Origin: Dyadobacter alkalitolerans DSM 23607
GTDB lineage: Bacteria > Bacteroidota > Bacteroidia > Cytophagales > Spirosomataceae
Assembly (NCBI RefSeq): GCF_000428845.1
Contig: NZ_AUAS01000015.1
Location: forward strand, 1-64,000
Length of the DNA: 64,000 nt
Direction of reading: 5' to 3'
Shown: positions 42,966 to 52,161 of the stretch, in pieces
How positions within the stretch are numbered: position 1 is the stretch's first letter
Layout of the letters: each line of letters opens with the position of its first letter
Notes under the pieces: model-generated
Databases searched by the model: none
What the model was told of the DNA's origin: nothing
The model's input: only the letters and a program-made list of their open reading frames with translations
Made by a program: the position numbers and the translations under genes

Positions 42966-45113
42966 CTAGTTTTTGACAATCTTCTTCGTGAGCACGCGAT
43001 CTGTAAATTCTGCTTTAACAATGTACAACCCGCTCGCATAATTCGTTAGGTCGAAGTCGTACACATTGCTGCTTACTTCCCCGGTTATCTGCTGCTCCGC
43101 GATTTTATGTCCTGAAACATTATAGATGGATACAGACCTTAATCCTTCGGGCTGCGGATAAAACTGTACTGAGACTTTTCCACTCGTCGGGTTTGGCGTT
43201 ACCAGGAACCCGGCTTCTTTCAGATTCGGATTAATGGTTACCGTCCGGATATTGATATCATCCAGGAATATATCATTTTCGTTTCCGTTTGAGTTAACAA
43301 ATGCGATGAGCACTTCGCCCTGGTTGATGAAACTGGTAATGTTGATCTCTTCACTGCGCCATTCATTGGCGGTAGGCCTGAATGCAGTCCGCGTGGCGGC
43401 GGTCCGGGTTACCAGCGAAGGTCCCCATTTCTTATATAGGCTGGTGTAAGTCTGCCCGCAATCGGTGCTGACCATTACTTGCAATGTATCCCAGACATTG
43501 CCTTCAACCGTTGAATTGGTATAGGTCGCCGCCGCCAGCTGAAATGATACATAAGCCGAATCTGTGCCCGCAATGTTGACGGCTGGAGATCTCAGGTAAT
43601 CGCGCTCGCCAATAGCCTCGTTGCCAAAGTTGGAGATCTTTACAGATGCAGCGCCGGTTTTGGCCGCGGTTGTCGTTTTCTCCCAGGTCGTGCCTGCGTC
43701 TTCATTCACAATATCCCAGCCTTGTGGCGGGAATAAGCTTTCGAAGCCTTCCACAACCGGTGCAGCGAACGGTTCATAATATATAAACGCTAAACTTTGC
43801 TCGTCATTGGCCGTATTCTCATCCGTAGCTCCGTTCGGGTTGGAAGTGGTGATGGAAAGGATATGGTTTCCTTCCACGGTAGACAGTGCACCCAGATTTA
43901 CAGTAGTTTCTTCAAATGTTGCCAATGAACCCGTCCACCTGAAAGTCTGCACGGTGCCGTTGTCAATCACTGCATTAATGTTCACCGAAGTAAGCGTTTC
44001 ATTTCCCCGGTTTTCCAGCACGACCTGAGGTGTTAATGAATTGGCGCAAATCCGCTGGTCAGGCCGGGTGATGGCTTTCAGGGAAGCGTCTTTGTTTTTC
44101 AGGTTCAACGGCGTGCACGCATCCGAGCTTGCCAGGGATAACCGGGACAGGTTAAATGATTCATCCATCCTCACCACTTGCCCTTTGGTAAACATAATCA
44201 GGCAGTTGTCGGCAGTATAATCCATGTAATTCTTATACATGATGCCCGGCGCGGTCTGGGTACAATTGTCTGTCCGGATGCCTGATGGACATGCGCCTGT
44301 GCTGTTGCCCTGGTTTGGCGTATCGTCCACCTCGTCTGTCCCGTTGCAGCCGCCATTGTCGTCGCCCCATATGTGATATAGATTGAAAAAATGTCCCAGC
44401 TCGTGTGTCAGGGTTTTTCCGGCATTATAACCGGCTACATTTCCACCTGGTAAGCTGCCAAAGTCAATCACCACGCCTTGTTCATCGGGCACGCCGTCAT
44501 CCGGGAATGTGGCATATCCCAATGTTCCGCCCGAGAGGTCGCAGATCCAGATATTCAAGTAACGATCTGTGTCCCAAGCCGTAGCGCCACCTGTTTCAGC
44601 ATGTTTTACCAAATTCGTGGTATAGTCAAAATTCGCACGGGAAGTCGGGTAACGCTCGATCCCGGTTGTAGGTGTTTCATTGGGTGTACGCTGCGCCAGA
44701 CAGAACTGGATTCCCGACTGCCCGAACAGCGCCCTGAAATGAGACGGAACCCGGCTTGCGCTTCCGTTAATACCTGCATAATCTGCATTAATCGTGTCAA
44801 GCTGCGCCAGGATCTGTTCATCGGTGATGAGTGACTGCCTGTTTGATACTACATGAAAAACCACAGGAATAGTAACATTCGCTGTGGTTTTTAAAGACTT
44901 TCCTGTCACATTCCGCTGCCGGATCGCTTGTTTGAGGCGCAGCTCCCGCTGGTCAAACATGATTTTGAGTGCCGGCTGCCGGGTGAAGCGCATATTGAGT
45001 AAATCCATGGTGCTGCATCTATCCTGCGCGCGTACGTAAACGCTCTGGGTAAGTAAAAATGCAATCAGCAGGCTGGTAACAATGTATTTTAATCGCAGTA
45101 AAAAGTATCGCAT
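42966..45113 (-). CDS. secreted pappalysin-like (M43) metalloprotease with T9SS sorting domain
   Basis: A 715-residue extracellular protease. The signal peptide ends about residue 30 (VYVRAQ). The zinc motif is HELGHFFNLYH (H237, E238, H241, H247) and the Met-turn is in CLIMFTKGQVV. Next come a linker with CARDB-like sequence (about 345-440) and a beta-sandwich, MAM/jelly-roll-like (about 450-620). The C-terminal type A sorting domain (about 640-715) has FLVTPNPTSGKVSVQF and ASGLYIVKAEF and ends RVLTKKIVKN, the signal for T9SS export and cell-surface attachment. It cleaves proteins extracellularly; the target is not known. Confidence 0.93.
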   Translation of the reverse strand: MRYFLLRLKYIVTSLLIAFLLTQSVYVRAQDRCSTMDLLNMRFTRQPALKIMFDQRELRLKQAIRQRNVTGKSLKTTANVTIPVVFHVVSNRQSLITDEQILAQLDTINADYAGINGSASRVPSHFRALFGQSGIQFCLAQRTPNETPTTGIERYPTSRANFDYTTNLVKHAETGGATAWDTDRYLNIWICDLSGGTLGYATFPDDGVPDEQGVVIDFGSLPGGNVAGYNAGKTLTHELGHFFNLYHIWGDDNGGCNGTDEVDDTPNQGNSTGACPSGIRTDNCTQTAPGIMYKNYMDYTADNCLIMFTKGQVVRMDESFNLSRLSLASSDACTPLNLKNKDASLKAITRPDQRICANSLTPQVVLENRGNETLTSVNINAVIDNGTVQTFRWTGSLATFEETTVNLGALSTVEGNHILSITTSNPNGATDENTANDEQSLAFIYYEPFAAPVVEGFESLFPPQGWDIVNEDAGTTWEKTTTAAKTGAASVKISNFGNEAIGERDYLRSPAVNIAGTDSAYVSFQLAAATYTNSTVEGNVWDTLQVMVSTDCGQTYTSLYKKWGPSLVTRTAATRTAFRPTANEWRSEEINITSFINQGEVLIAFVNSNGNENDIFLDDINIRTVTINPNLKEAGFLVTPNPTSGKVSVQFYPQPEGLRSVSIYNVSGHKIAEQQITGEVSSNVYDFDLTNYASGLYIVKAEFTDRVLTKKIVKN

Positions 45114-45267
45114 CGGGGAAATTCCGGAAATCAGATTGAAATGAAAAAACTGGTTTGTAATAAAAGCAACACCGGTTCATGAATACTTACGTAAAAAAAC
45201 CAGCAAGTGATGCGAATTCTTAGTTATTTAATTTGTTTTACCTAAAATCATACCCGCCAATCTGATC

Positions 45268-46374
45268 ATGTCAGAACCTGCTATTTCACCGGTGCGCAAG
45301 ATAATCCATATTGATATGGATGCCTTTTACGCGTCCGTTGAGCAGCGCGACTTTCCGGAATACCGGGGTAAGCCGCTGGCTGTCGGGGGCTCGCCTACGG
45401 GCCGCGGTGTGGTGGCCACAGCCAGTTATGAGGCCCGGAAATTCGGAGTAAGGTCGGCTATGTCCTCGCGCAAGGCCATCCAGCTGTGTCCCGGCATCAT
45501 CTTCGTTCGGCCGCGTTTTGAGGTTTACAAAGCCGTTTCGACGCATATCAGGGAGATTTTCTCACGCTACACCGATCTGATCGAGCCACTTTCGCTGGAT
45601 GAAGCATTTTTGGATGTTACAGAGGACAAGCTGGGCATCGGCTCGGCCCTGGATATTGCGGAACAGATCAAAACAGCAATTAAAACGGAGCTCAACCTGA
45701 CCGCCTCTGCCGGGATCTCGGTCAATAAATTCGTGGCAAAAATCGCGTCGGACATTAATAAACCCGACGGTCTGACATTCATAGGGCCTTCCAAAGTGGA
45801 AGCATTTATCAATGCATTACCGGTGGAAAAATTCTTCGGAGTAGGCAAAGTCACAGCCGATAAGATGAAGCGGATGCAGCTTTTTACAGGTGCTGATCTC
45901 AAAAAATTACCTGAAAACGAGCTGGTCCGGCATTTCGGAAAAACAGGACATTTCTTTTACAAGATCGTAAGGGGAATTGATAACCGCGAAGTGCAAACAG
46001 AACGGGAAACCAAGTCGCTGGGTGCGGAAGATACATTCATGTACGACCTCTCCACCATTGACGAAATGCATAAGGAGCTGGATAAGATCGGCGTTACGGT
46101 TTTCAACCGGTTGCAGAAAAAACAGCTCAAAGGCCGCACCATCACATTGAAAATAAAGTACAGCGACTTCACCCAGATCACCCGGAACCATTCATTCGGC
46201 TCGCCCGTGGACGATCTGGACATTATCCTTGAAACGGCAAAAGATCTGCTGGCGAAAGTAGACCTGGAAGAAAAATCAGTGCGCCTGCTGGGCATTTCGC
46301 TGTCCAACTTCGGGGAGCTGGAAGTCCGGTCGAGAAGAGCAAAAGACTCAGGCCAGCTCGAATTATTCGGCTGA
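45268..46374 (+). CDS. dinB: DNA polymerase IV (Y-family)
   Basis: A 368-residue translesion polymerase. Catalytic acidic residues are D16 (HIDMDAFYASVEQ) and D111-E112 (LSLDEAFLDVT); a tandem helix-hairpin-helix and little-finger domain follow. The last residues GQLELFG are a sliding-clamp binding motif of the QLxLF type. It extends mismatched or damaged primers and is often induced by DNA damage; no LexA-like site was recognised upstream. It converges with the diadenylate-cyclase-like gene, 11 nt between stops. Confidence 0.95.
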   Translation: MSEPAISPVRKIIHIDMDAFYASVEQRDFPEYRGKPLAVGGSPTGRGVVATASYEARKFGVRSAMSSRKAIQLCPGIIFVRPRFEVYKAVSTHIREIFSRYTDLIEPLSLDEAFLDVTEDKLGIGSALDIAEQIKTAIKTELNLTASAGISVNKFVAKIASDINKPDGLTFIGPSKVEAFINALPVEKFFGVGKVTADKMKRMQLFTGADLKKLPENELVRHFGKTGHFFYKIVRGIDNREVQTERETKSLGAEDTFMYDLSTIDEMHKELDKIGVTVFNRLQKKQLKGRTITLKIKYSDFTQITRNHSFGSPVDDLDIILETAKDLLAKVDLEEKSVRLLGISLSNFGELEVRSRRAKDSGQLELFG

Positions 46375-46385
46375 CCTGAATCGTA

Positions 46386-47570
46386 TTATAGCAGCAATGC
46401 GTCGACCCGGTGGGCCTGCACTTTTCCTTCACAAGGAGCCCAGGAAAAAATCGTAAAGCGTCCATCCTGCGACGCAACAAGCGCAATAGCATCCCGCTGA
46501 TCGTACACGAATTGTGCTGCCGACAAGTGCCTTGTGCCTCCATGCTGCACCGGGTGCATCACCTGGCCCACGTTCCCTATAACGGGCTCCGTCACCAGCA
46601 TTTCCTCCACCGGCCGACCTTCCGCAGTCCGCCCGATCTTGGCTCCGAAAGCCAGCAATTCATATTTATCGTTAATGATCGTCGCGCCGTCCACGGCGGT
46701 CAACCCGGCCAGGCCGTTAATAGCCGAGCTCAATTGCGACTGCCAACCGATCGGGTTGGGATCTTCAATGTATTTTCTGTTCAGTTCGGCTAGTTCGGAA
46801 AATGACGGTTGAACGTGATAGGTAATCGGGTGAATGATGGATTTTCTCCAATCGTCCTTTCCGTTGGGCACCACCAGTAAAATGCCTCCCCGCTCATGGG
46901 CGCGCATGGAAACCGCCAGCTGCACCAGCAGGTTAAGCGAATCGCTCCACAATGTCGAAGACGTAAATCCGATCATGGAATTAATAACCGAAGGACAATC
47001 ACGCGCCCTGCCGCTATTCTCGTCCACAATTTTCACCTGATCGCCCTTCAAAACCGCAACATTGACAAACTTGCCAAAGCCATCTACCCGCCTGTGCTTG
47101 ATCACGAGCATCCCCGGCTCCACCACTTCGAGCACAAAACACAGCCCAGGGATGACCCTTGTGGTTCCCCAGATGCACAGCTCATTGCCCTCCATCCAAA
47201 CACCCAGATGGATCCCCGAGCGTTCCACCGCGGGAGCAAGCTTGGTAAGCGTGTTGGCTGATAATGTGAGCCTTTCGCTGAAAATCAGGGGGCTTTCGGC
47301 ATCTTCGGGCGGCAGGAATGCTATGGAAACTTTGGGGGAACGCCCCTCTTCCCTCCGCAGGCTCGCCCAGAAAGTTGTATCAATAATGGTTTCAATGGTC
47401 CGGGCGTCGGGCTTAGGCGCCAGTTCCTGATCGTAATGGCTCCGTACGGATTCGTGGTGGCGCTCGAAATGGCTTTCGACCAGACTGGCCACACCCCGTG
47501 CCGGCTTATACGTTGTGGCGGGAACAGGATCGCCGACAATCATGTTAGTTCCAAGGTTATTCATCTTCAT
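46386..47570 (-). CDS. putative diadenylate-cyclase-domain protein (DACNV-like sensor plus DisA_N-like domain)
   Basis: A 394-residue soluble protein with no membrane helix or signal peptide. The C-terminal part (about 270-390) has motifs seen in DisA_N/DAC domains that make c-di-AMP: D294-G295-A296 in LTAVDGATIINDKYELLAFG, and G345-T346-R347-H348 in HGGTRHLSAAQFVYD, followed by SQDGRF at the position of the usual SEExG. In canonical enzymes the second motif is RHR; here it is RHL. The N-terminal part (about 60-240) resembles, from memory, a domain called DACNV that is attached to such domains in Bacteroidota. If active, it would synthesise c-di-AMP or a related cyclic dinucleotide from ATP. 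It has no neighbour that is an obvious effector. Activity is inferred from motifs only. Confidence 0.6.
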   Translation of the reverse strand: MKMNNLGTNMIVGDPVPATTYKPARGVASLVESHFERHHESVRSHYDQELAPKPDARTIETIIDTTFWASLRREEGRSPKVSIAFLPPEDAESPLIFSERLTLSANTLTKLAPAVERSGIHLGVWMEGNELCIWGTTRVIPGLCFVLEVVEPGMLVIKHRRVDGFGKFVNVAVLKGDQVKIVDENSGRARDCPSVINSMIGFTSSTLWSDSLNLLVQLAVSMRAHERGGILLVVPNGKDDWRKSIIHPITYHVQPSFSELAELNRKYIEDPNPIGWQSQLSSAINGLAGLTAVDGATIINDKYELLAFGAKIGRTAEGRPVEEMLVTEPVIGNVGQVMHPVQHGGTRHLSAAQFVYDQRDAIALVASQDGRFTIFSWAPCEGKVQAHRVDALLL

Positions 47571-48309
47571 GCACGGTCACTTAAAATTTTTTGCTGCTGC
47601 CAGCGTTCTCATGGGAGTTGCTTCCTGGCAACAGAACGCAGAGTTAAGATAGCAACAAAGAGAAGTGATAAAAAGTTGGATGCTCAATAAGTGCGTATTT
47701 TTTTTCACATACTAAGAATTTTTTTTAGCCAAAATGCGGCATAGTTAAAGGCGAGTATGAGGCTCTTTCAGCCGCTTAATAATTGGCGATTATGTTTTTT
47801 TGACAAATTCTTGCAATTCGATTCCAACCATTTTTAAACTTCTTACGTCGTATAAAACGAAGCTTGAAAGGTAGAAAACGATATTTCGGCTATGAAAATA
47901 AAAACAATGGAATCGATGAATGATCTTGGAAAAAACATATCTTGCCTGCATCAAATTAACCAAAATACGTGTATAGATACACGAAATGATAATATTCACA
48001 TTAACTCTAAGCAAAATGCCTGGAAAAGCTAAGTAAAAAACATTTATTTCCACCAGCATCTGCATTTACTATTCCCTCTTCACCCTTATAAAATTCGGAA
48101 ACAAAGAACACAGGACCCGGAGTCCTCTAATGACTCTGTGCGCTTGCAAAAATAAGCCGGATCGTTTTCCGGCGGGCAATGCAGGTTCTGAAAGTAAGTA
48201 AGTGGTTCAATAATTGATGATTGATGCCAGTAAATCTGAAACTAAGGATTTTAATTAAACAGACAACTATCGGGTAAACCATATACTCTACACTTAAATT
48301 GTAAGATTG
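47571..48309. other. 739-nt AT-rich gap between the DAC-like gene and the glycosyltransferase cluster
   Basis: No supportable gene. Near the DAC start there is an inverted repeat (47603-47639). From about 47690 the DNA is AT-rich and no longer codon-like; an open frame on the minus strand (47790-48065) has no recognisable domain. It could be a decayed region at the left edge of a variable polysaccharide island. The promoter of the first glycosyltransferase must lie in the right end. Confidence 0.5.
47603..47639 (-). repeat. inverted repeat in the 5' leader of the DAC-like gene
   Basis: GCGTTCT (47603-47609) pairs with AGAACGC (47633-47639), and nested within it GTTGC (47617-47621) pairs with GCAAC (47628-47632). 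It lies 33 nt upstream of the start codon and would form a bulged hairpin in the 5' UTR. No riboswitch class is recognised. Confidence 0.4.
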
Positions 48310-49293
48310 ATGAAAAGCATCTCGGTAGTAATTCCGAATTACAACGGAAAGCATTTATTCGAAAAATATTTCGAGAATAATTACAAAATTCTCAACACCC
48401 TAGGCACAAAGGTCCAAATTATAATCGTTGATGACGCTTCCAGTGACGATTCAGTAGCATATCTGGAAGAACATTACGGGAACGACATTACCATTATCCG
48501 GAAGGAAAAGAACTCAGGATTTTCTCACACCTGCAACCTGGGCATTCAAAAGGCCACCAACGATCTCATTTTCCTGCTTAATACAGACGTTACGCTCGAA
48601 GAAGGTTATTTTGAAAAACTTTATAAATACTTCGAACTGGAAGACACTTTCGGTGTAATGGGACGCATTATCGGTATGGAAGACGACAACATCCTGGATG
48701 CTGCACGTTCGCCGAAGATCCTGGGAAGGAAGATCAAACCAAGCAACTTCTTTTATCTGAAAGATTCCGATACGCTGACACCGACATTCTATCTCTCCGG
48801 CGCCATTGCTTTAATGGACACCAGGAAGCTGAAAGCGATCAATGGTTTCAATGAAATGTTCAATCCTTATTACGGCGAAGACCAGGAAATGTCGATCCGT
48901 GCGTGGAGACTGGGTTGGAAATGCTATTATGAGCACAATGCAGTTTGCCGCCACGAGGTTTCTGCGAGCACCAAGGGCCATAAGGACAATTATTCTGTCA
49001 AAAGGATCTATTTCAGGAACCGTTACTACATGCATCACCTGCATTTGCACGGCATCGACCTGAACCTGTATCATATGCAGGTCATTCTGAGCGACGTGCT
49101 CCCCAGCATCATTACACTTCAATTCTATAAAGCACAGGCCTATCTTGACTTCCTGCGTAATATGAACGAACTTTCAGTGAAGAAAACCGCGTTCAAAACC
49201 CAGATGAAACATCATAAATCCAACATCGGGATCAATGACGTCATTGAAAACATTAAAATGATGCTCAAATACAAGCAGGTCGTAAAATTATAG
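48310..49293 (+). CDS. family 2 glycosyltransferase
   Basis: A 327-residue GT-A fold enzyme. It begins MKSISVVIPNYNGKHLFEKY with the nucleotide-sugar DDASSDDSV motif and LNTDVTLEEGYF for the metal-binding DxD-like site, and has the later GFNEMFNPYYGEDQEMSIRA acceptor/catalytic region with ED. It adds a sugar from a nucleotide donor to a lipid-linked or surface glycan acceptor at the cytoplasmic side. I start at ATG 48310; a TTG directly before it is also in frame. It is the first gene of the cluster leading to the ABC exporter. Confidence 0.88.
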   Translation: MKSISVVIPNYNGKHLFEKYFENNYKILNTLGTKVQIIIVDDASSDDSVAYLEEHYGNDITIIRKEKNSGFSHTCNLGIQKATNDLIFLLNTDVTLEEGYFEKLYKYFELEDTFGVMGRIIGMEDDNILDAARSPKILGRKIKPSNFFYLKDSDTLTPTFYLSGAIALMDTRKLKAINGFNEMFNPYYGEDQEMSIRAWRLGWKCYYEHNAVCRHEVSASTKGHKDNYSVKRIYFRNRYYMHHLHLHGIDLNLYHMQVILSDVLPSIITLQFYKAQAYLDFLRNMNELSVKKTAFKTQMKHHKSNIGINDVIENIKMMLKYKQVVKL

Positions 49294-49405
49294 TTATTGT
49301 CAGCGATTTAAAGCGATAAGCATTAATTTGCACCCTCAACCGGAAATTTTAGGATTTTCGGCTGTTTTACTTTCAGGCGTATGCTAAATATGCCATTTCC
49401 ACATA

Positions 49406-51229
49406 ATGAAAACATACTTCCGATTACTATCATTTGCCCAGCCCATTGCCAAATTTGCAGTCCCCTATATCTTTTTCACAGTCCTCGGGGTCATTTTCAA
49501 TACGCTTAACCTTGCACTGCTTGCTCCATTGATGAGCACCCTGTTCAACAACAATAAGGACGGGGCCGAAGTTATACCAAAACCCGATGCCTGGGATGTT
49601 ACGGGCATGCTAAACTATTACGCACAACAAGCCAACGACGCTTACGGTCCGCATGGCGCATTGCAGCTGGTCTGCGCAGTGATCGTTACATCAATCTTAC
49701 TTTCCAATATTTTCAAATATTTCTCGCAGCGGGTCATGGAAAATCTCCGGATCCACACATTGCTTAATTTGCGGAAAACCGTTTTTAATAATGTAATGAA
49801 CCTGCACGCGGGCTATTTCAGCAATCAGCGTAAAGGGGACATCATTTCAAAGATCGCGTCCGATGTGCAGGTTGTCCAGTTTTCGGTGACGGGAACATTG
49901 CAGGTTGTTTTCAAAGAGCCCTTGCAGTTGCTGGCTTACATATTCATGCTTTTTGCAACTTCTGCCAAGCTTACATTCTTCGCCATTCTCGTTATCCCGA
50001 TCTCCGCTTTTATCATTTCAAAAATTGTAAAAAGGCTGAAAGAGCAGGCAAAGGAAGCACAGCACTTGTTCGGTTTAATGATCAGCTATCTGGACGAAGC
50101 GCTTTCAGGGATCAAGATCATCAAAGCATTCAATGCGACGGAGGACATTAAGGATAAATTTCACAAAGAAAACATCCGCTATTCCGACCTGGGACGCAAG
50201 ATGGCGCGCCGGCAGCAGTTGAGCGGGCCCGTCTCTGAATTTTTGGGTGTAACCATGGTGGCGATCATCGTGCTTTATGGCGGCTCGCTGATTCTGGATA
50301 ACCAGTCTGACCTGAGCGTGTCCAAATTCGTTGCCTATATCGCATTGTTTTCGCAGGTAATGCGTCCTGCCAAGGCGTTAACGGATTCTTTCAGCACCAT
50401 TCATGCGGGTATAGCAGCCGGCGAAAGGGTTTTGGATCTGATCGATGAAAAGCCTGAAATCCAGGACGCGCCTGACGCCGTCGACCTGAAAGAATTTAAT
50501 CATGCACTCACATTAAAGAACGTTTCCTTTGCTTATCAGGCAAAACCGGTCCTCAAATCGGTTAACCTGACCATTCCGAAAGGAAAAACCATTGCACTAG
50601 TAGGGCCATCCGGCGGCGGCAAATCCACGCTCATGGACCTCCTCCCGCGCTTTATCGACGCGCAGGAAGGCAGCGTTTCCATCGACGACTGGAATGTAAA
50701 ACAAGTAAAAATGGAATCGCTATGGGCACTTTTCGGGGTTGTAAACCAAGAATCGATGCTTTTTAATGATACGATTTACAATAACATTGCCTTTGGAAAT
50801 CCCAATGCGACGCCTGAAAAAGTGGCCGCTGCGGCGAAGGTGGCCAATGCACACGATTTCATCATGGAGACGGAAGATGGTTATGATAGCAACATCGGCG
50901 ATCGCGGAATGAAGTTGTCGGGCGGACAGAAACAACGTATCTGCATTGCCCGGGCTGTTCTGAAAAACCCGCCGATCATGTTGCTGGATGAAGCAACTTC
51001 TGCGCTGGATACGGAATCGGAAAAACTCGTGCAGCAAGCATTGAACAATCTGATGCAAAACAGGACTTCCCTGGTGATTGCGCACAGGCTGAGCACCATT
51101 CAGAAAGCAGATTCGATCGTGGTTTTGGAGGATGGTCAGATTGTAGAGCAGGGCAATCATTCGGAGCTCATCGCACGCGACGGGCTTTACAAGCGACTGA
51201 TTGATATGCAGCAATTCAGCGATATTTGA
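49406..51229 (+). CDS. MsbA-like ABC exporter (lipid/polysaccharide flippase)
   Basis: A 607-residue fused half-transporter: six transmembrane helices (about 15-330) and an ATPase domain (about 355-600). Walker A is GPSGGGKST (about 402), the signature LSGGQKQR (about 504), Walker B IMLLDEATSALD (about 526), and the switch His is in IAHRLST. It exports lipid-linked oligosaccharide, lipid A-type or other amphipathic substrates across the inner membrane; as a neighbour of glycosyltransferases, a lipid-linked glycan is likely (inference). The stop overlaps the next start as TGATG, so translation is coupled. Confidence 0.93.
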   Translation: MKTYFRLLSFAQPIAKFAVPYIFFTVLGVIFNTLNLALLAPLMSTLFNNNKDGAEVIPKPDAWDVTGMLNYYAQQANDAYGPHGALQLVCAVIVTSILLSNIFKYFSQRVMENLRIHTLLNLRKTVFNNVMNLHAGYFSNQRKGDIISKIASDVQVVQFSVTGTLQVVFKEPLQLLAYIFMLFATSAKLTFFAILVIPISAFIISKIVKRLKEQAKEAQHLFGLMISYLDEALSGIKIIKAFNATEDIKDKFHKENIRYSDLGRKMARRQQLSGPVSEFLGVTMVAIIVLYGGSLILDNQSDLSVSKFVAYIALFSQVMRPAKALTDSFSTIHAGIAAGERVLDLIDEKPEIQDAPDAVDLKEFNHALTLKNVSFAYQAKPVLKSVNLTIPKGKTIALVGPSGGGKSTLMDLLPRFIDAQEGSVSIDDWNVKQVKMESLWALFGVVNQESMLFNDTIYNNIAFGNPNATPEKVAAAAKVANAHDFIMETEDGYDSNIGDRGMKLSGGQKQRICIARAVLKNPPIMLLDEATSALDTESEKLVQQALNNLMQNRTSLVIAHRLSTIQKADSIVVLEDGQIVEQGNHSELIARDGLYKRLIDMQQFSDI

Positions 51230-52161
51230 TGGAAAACAAGCCGCTCATTTCGATAGCATTGTGCACCTACAATGGCAGTGATTTCCTGTCAGAACAGTTG
51301 GACTCCATCCTTTCCCAAAGCCTTCAAGACTGGGAGCTGGTAATCGTAGACGACTTTTCGCAAGACGAAACATTGACTATACTAAGCAGCTATGCAGCGC
51401 GCGACAACCGTTTTAAGATCCATCGCAATCACCAGAACCTGGGATACAACAAGAACTTCGAAAAGGCGCTGCAACTTTGTGAAGGCGACTTTATCGCCAT
51501 CTGCGACCAGGACGATATCTGGCATCCGGATAAGCTGAAATTACAACTCGAAGCGATCCAGAACAATCTGCTGGTTTATCACGATTCGGAATTTATCGAC
51601 GAATCCGGAAAGTCGATGGACGCCAAGATATCCGACAAATTTGCCTTTTACCGCGGCGACCGGCCCGAGGTTTTTTTGTATTTCAATTGCGTTTCCGGCC
51701 ACAGTATCTTCATGAAAAGATCGCTGCTTGCCTATGCGCTTCCTTTTCCTGAGGGCTTCCATTATGATCAATGGCTTGCATACATTGCCACCAGCAACGG
51801 GTCTATTGATTTTGTAGATCAATGTTTGGTCCGTTACCGGCAGCATAAGAAAAATAATACAGACATACTTGCCTTGCGCACGACTTCAAGGTCCACCGGG
51901 CAAAAGATTACTGAACTCAAAAGAGAAAGTGAGTGGCTTAAAATTTGCGCAGCGAAAGCTGCCGACAAGTCTGCTCACCTGATTACCAGATTATACAAGC
52001 TAAGTCTTGACCGGAATGCTTCCTTTATGAGCATTGCTTACGGCCAGGCTATATGGAAAGACAGGACTTATTTACTGAGGCTTTTGAAAAAAAACAGTTC
52101 GAGTAAATTTTTCTTTACCCTAAGAAAAATCTGGGGGCCATTGGCAAAAACGTTCCTTTAA
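51229..52161 (+). CDS. family 2 glycosyltransferase (first of a tandem pair)
   Basis: A 310-residue GT2. The opening PLISIALCTYNGSDFLSEQ, the VDDFSQDETL nucleotide loop, the ICDQDDIWHPDK DxD segment and the FNCVSGHSIFMKR region are typical of rhamnosyl- or glucosyl-transferase-like GT2 enzymes. The start ATG 51229 overlaps the exporter stop; the stop overlaps the next gene (TAATG). It is clearly paralogous to the next gene, with the same motifs in the same order, including HDS.F, NCVSGHS and YRQH.K..TDIL. Confidence 0.88.
   Translation: MENKPLISIALCTYNGSDFLSEQLDSILSQSLQDWELVIVDDFSQDETLTILSSYAARDNRFKIHRNHQNLGYNKNFEKALQLCEGDFIAICDQDDIWHPDKLKLQLEAIQNNLLVYHDSEFIDESGKSMDAKISDKFAFYRGDRPEVFLYFNCVSGHSIFMKRSLLAYALPFPEGFHYDQWLAYIATSNGSIDFVDQCLVRYRQHKKNNTDILALRTTSRSTGQKITELKRESEWLKICAAKAADKSAHLITRLYKLSLDRNASFMSIAYGQAIWKDRTYLLRLLKKNSSSKFFFTLRKIWGPLAKTFL

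Noticed and set aside
47790..48065. Possible transposase or toxin remnant in the AT-rich gap
   Set aside because: The translation has no transposase motif, there are no terminal inverted repeats, and no target duplication was seen.
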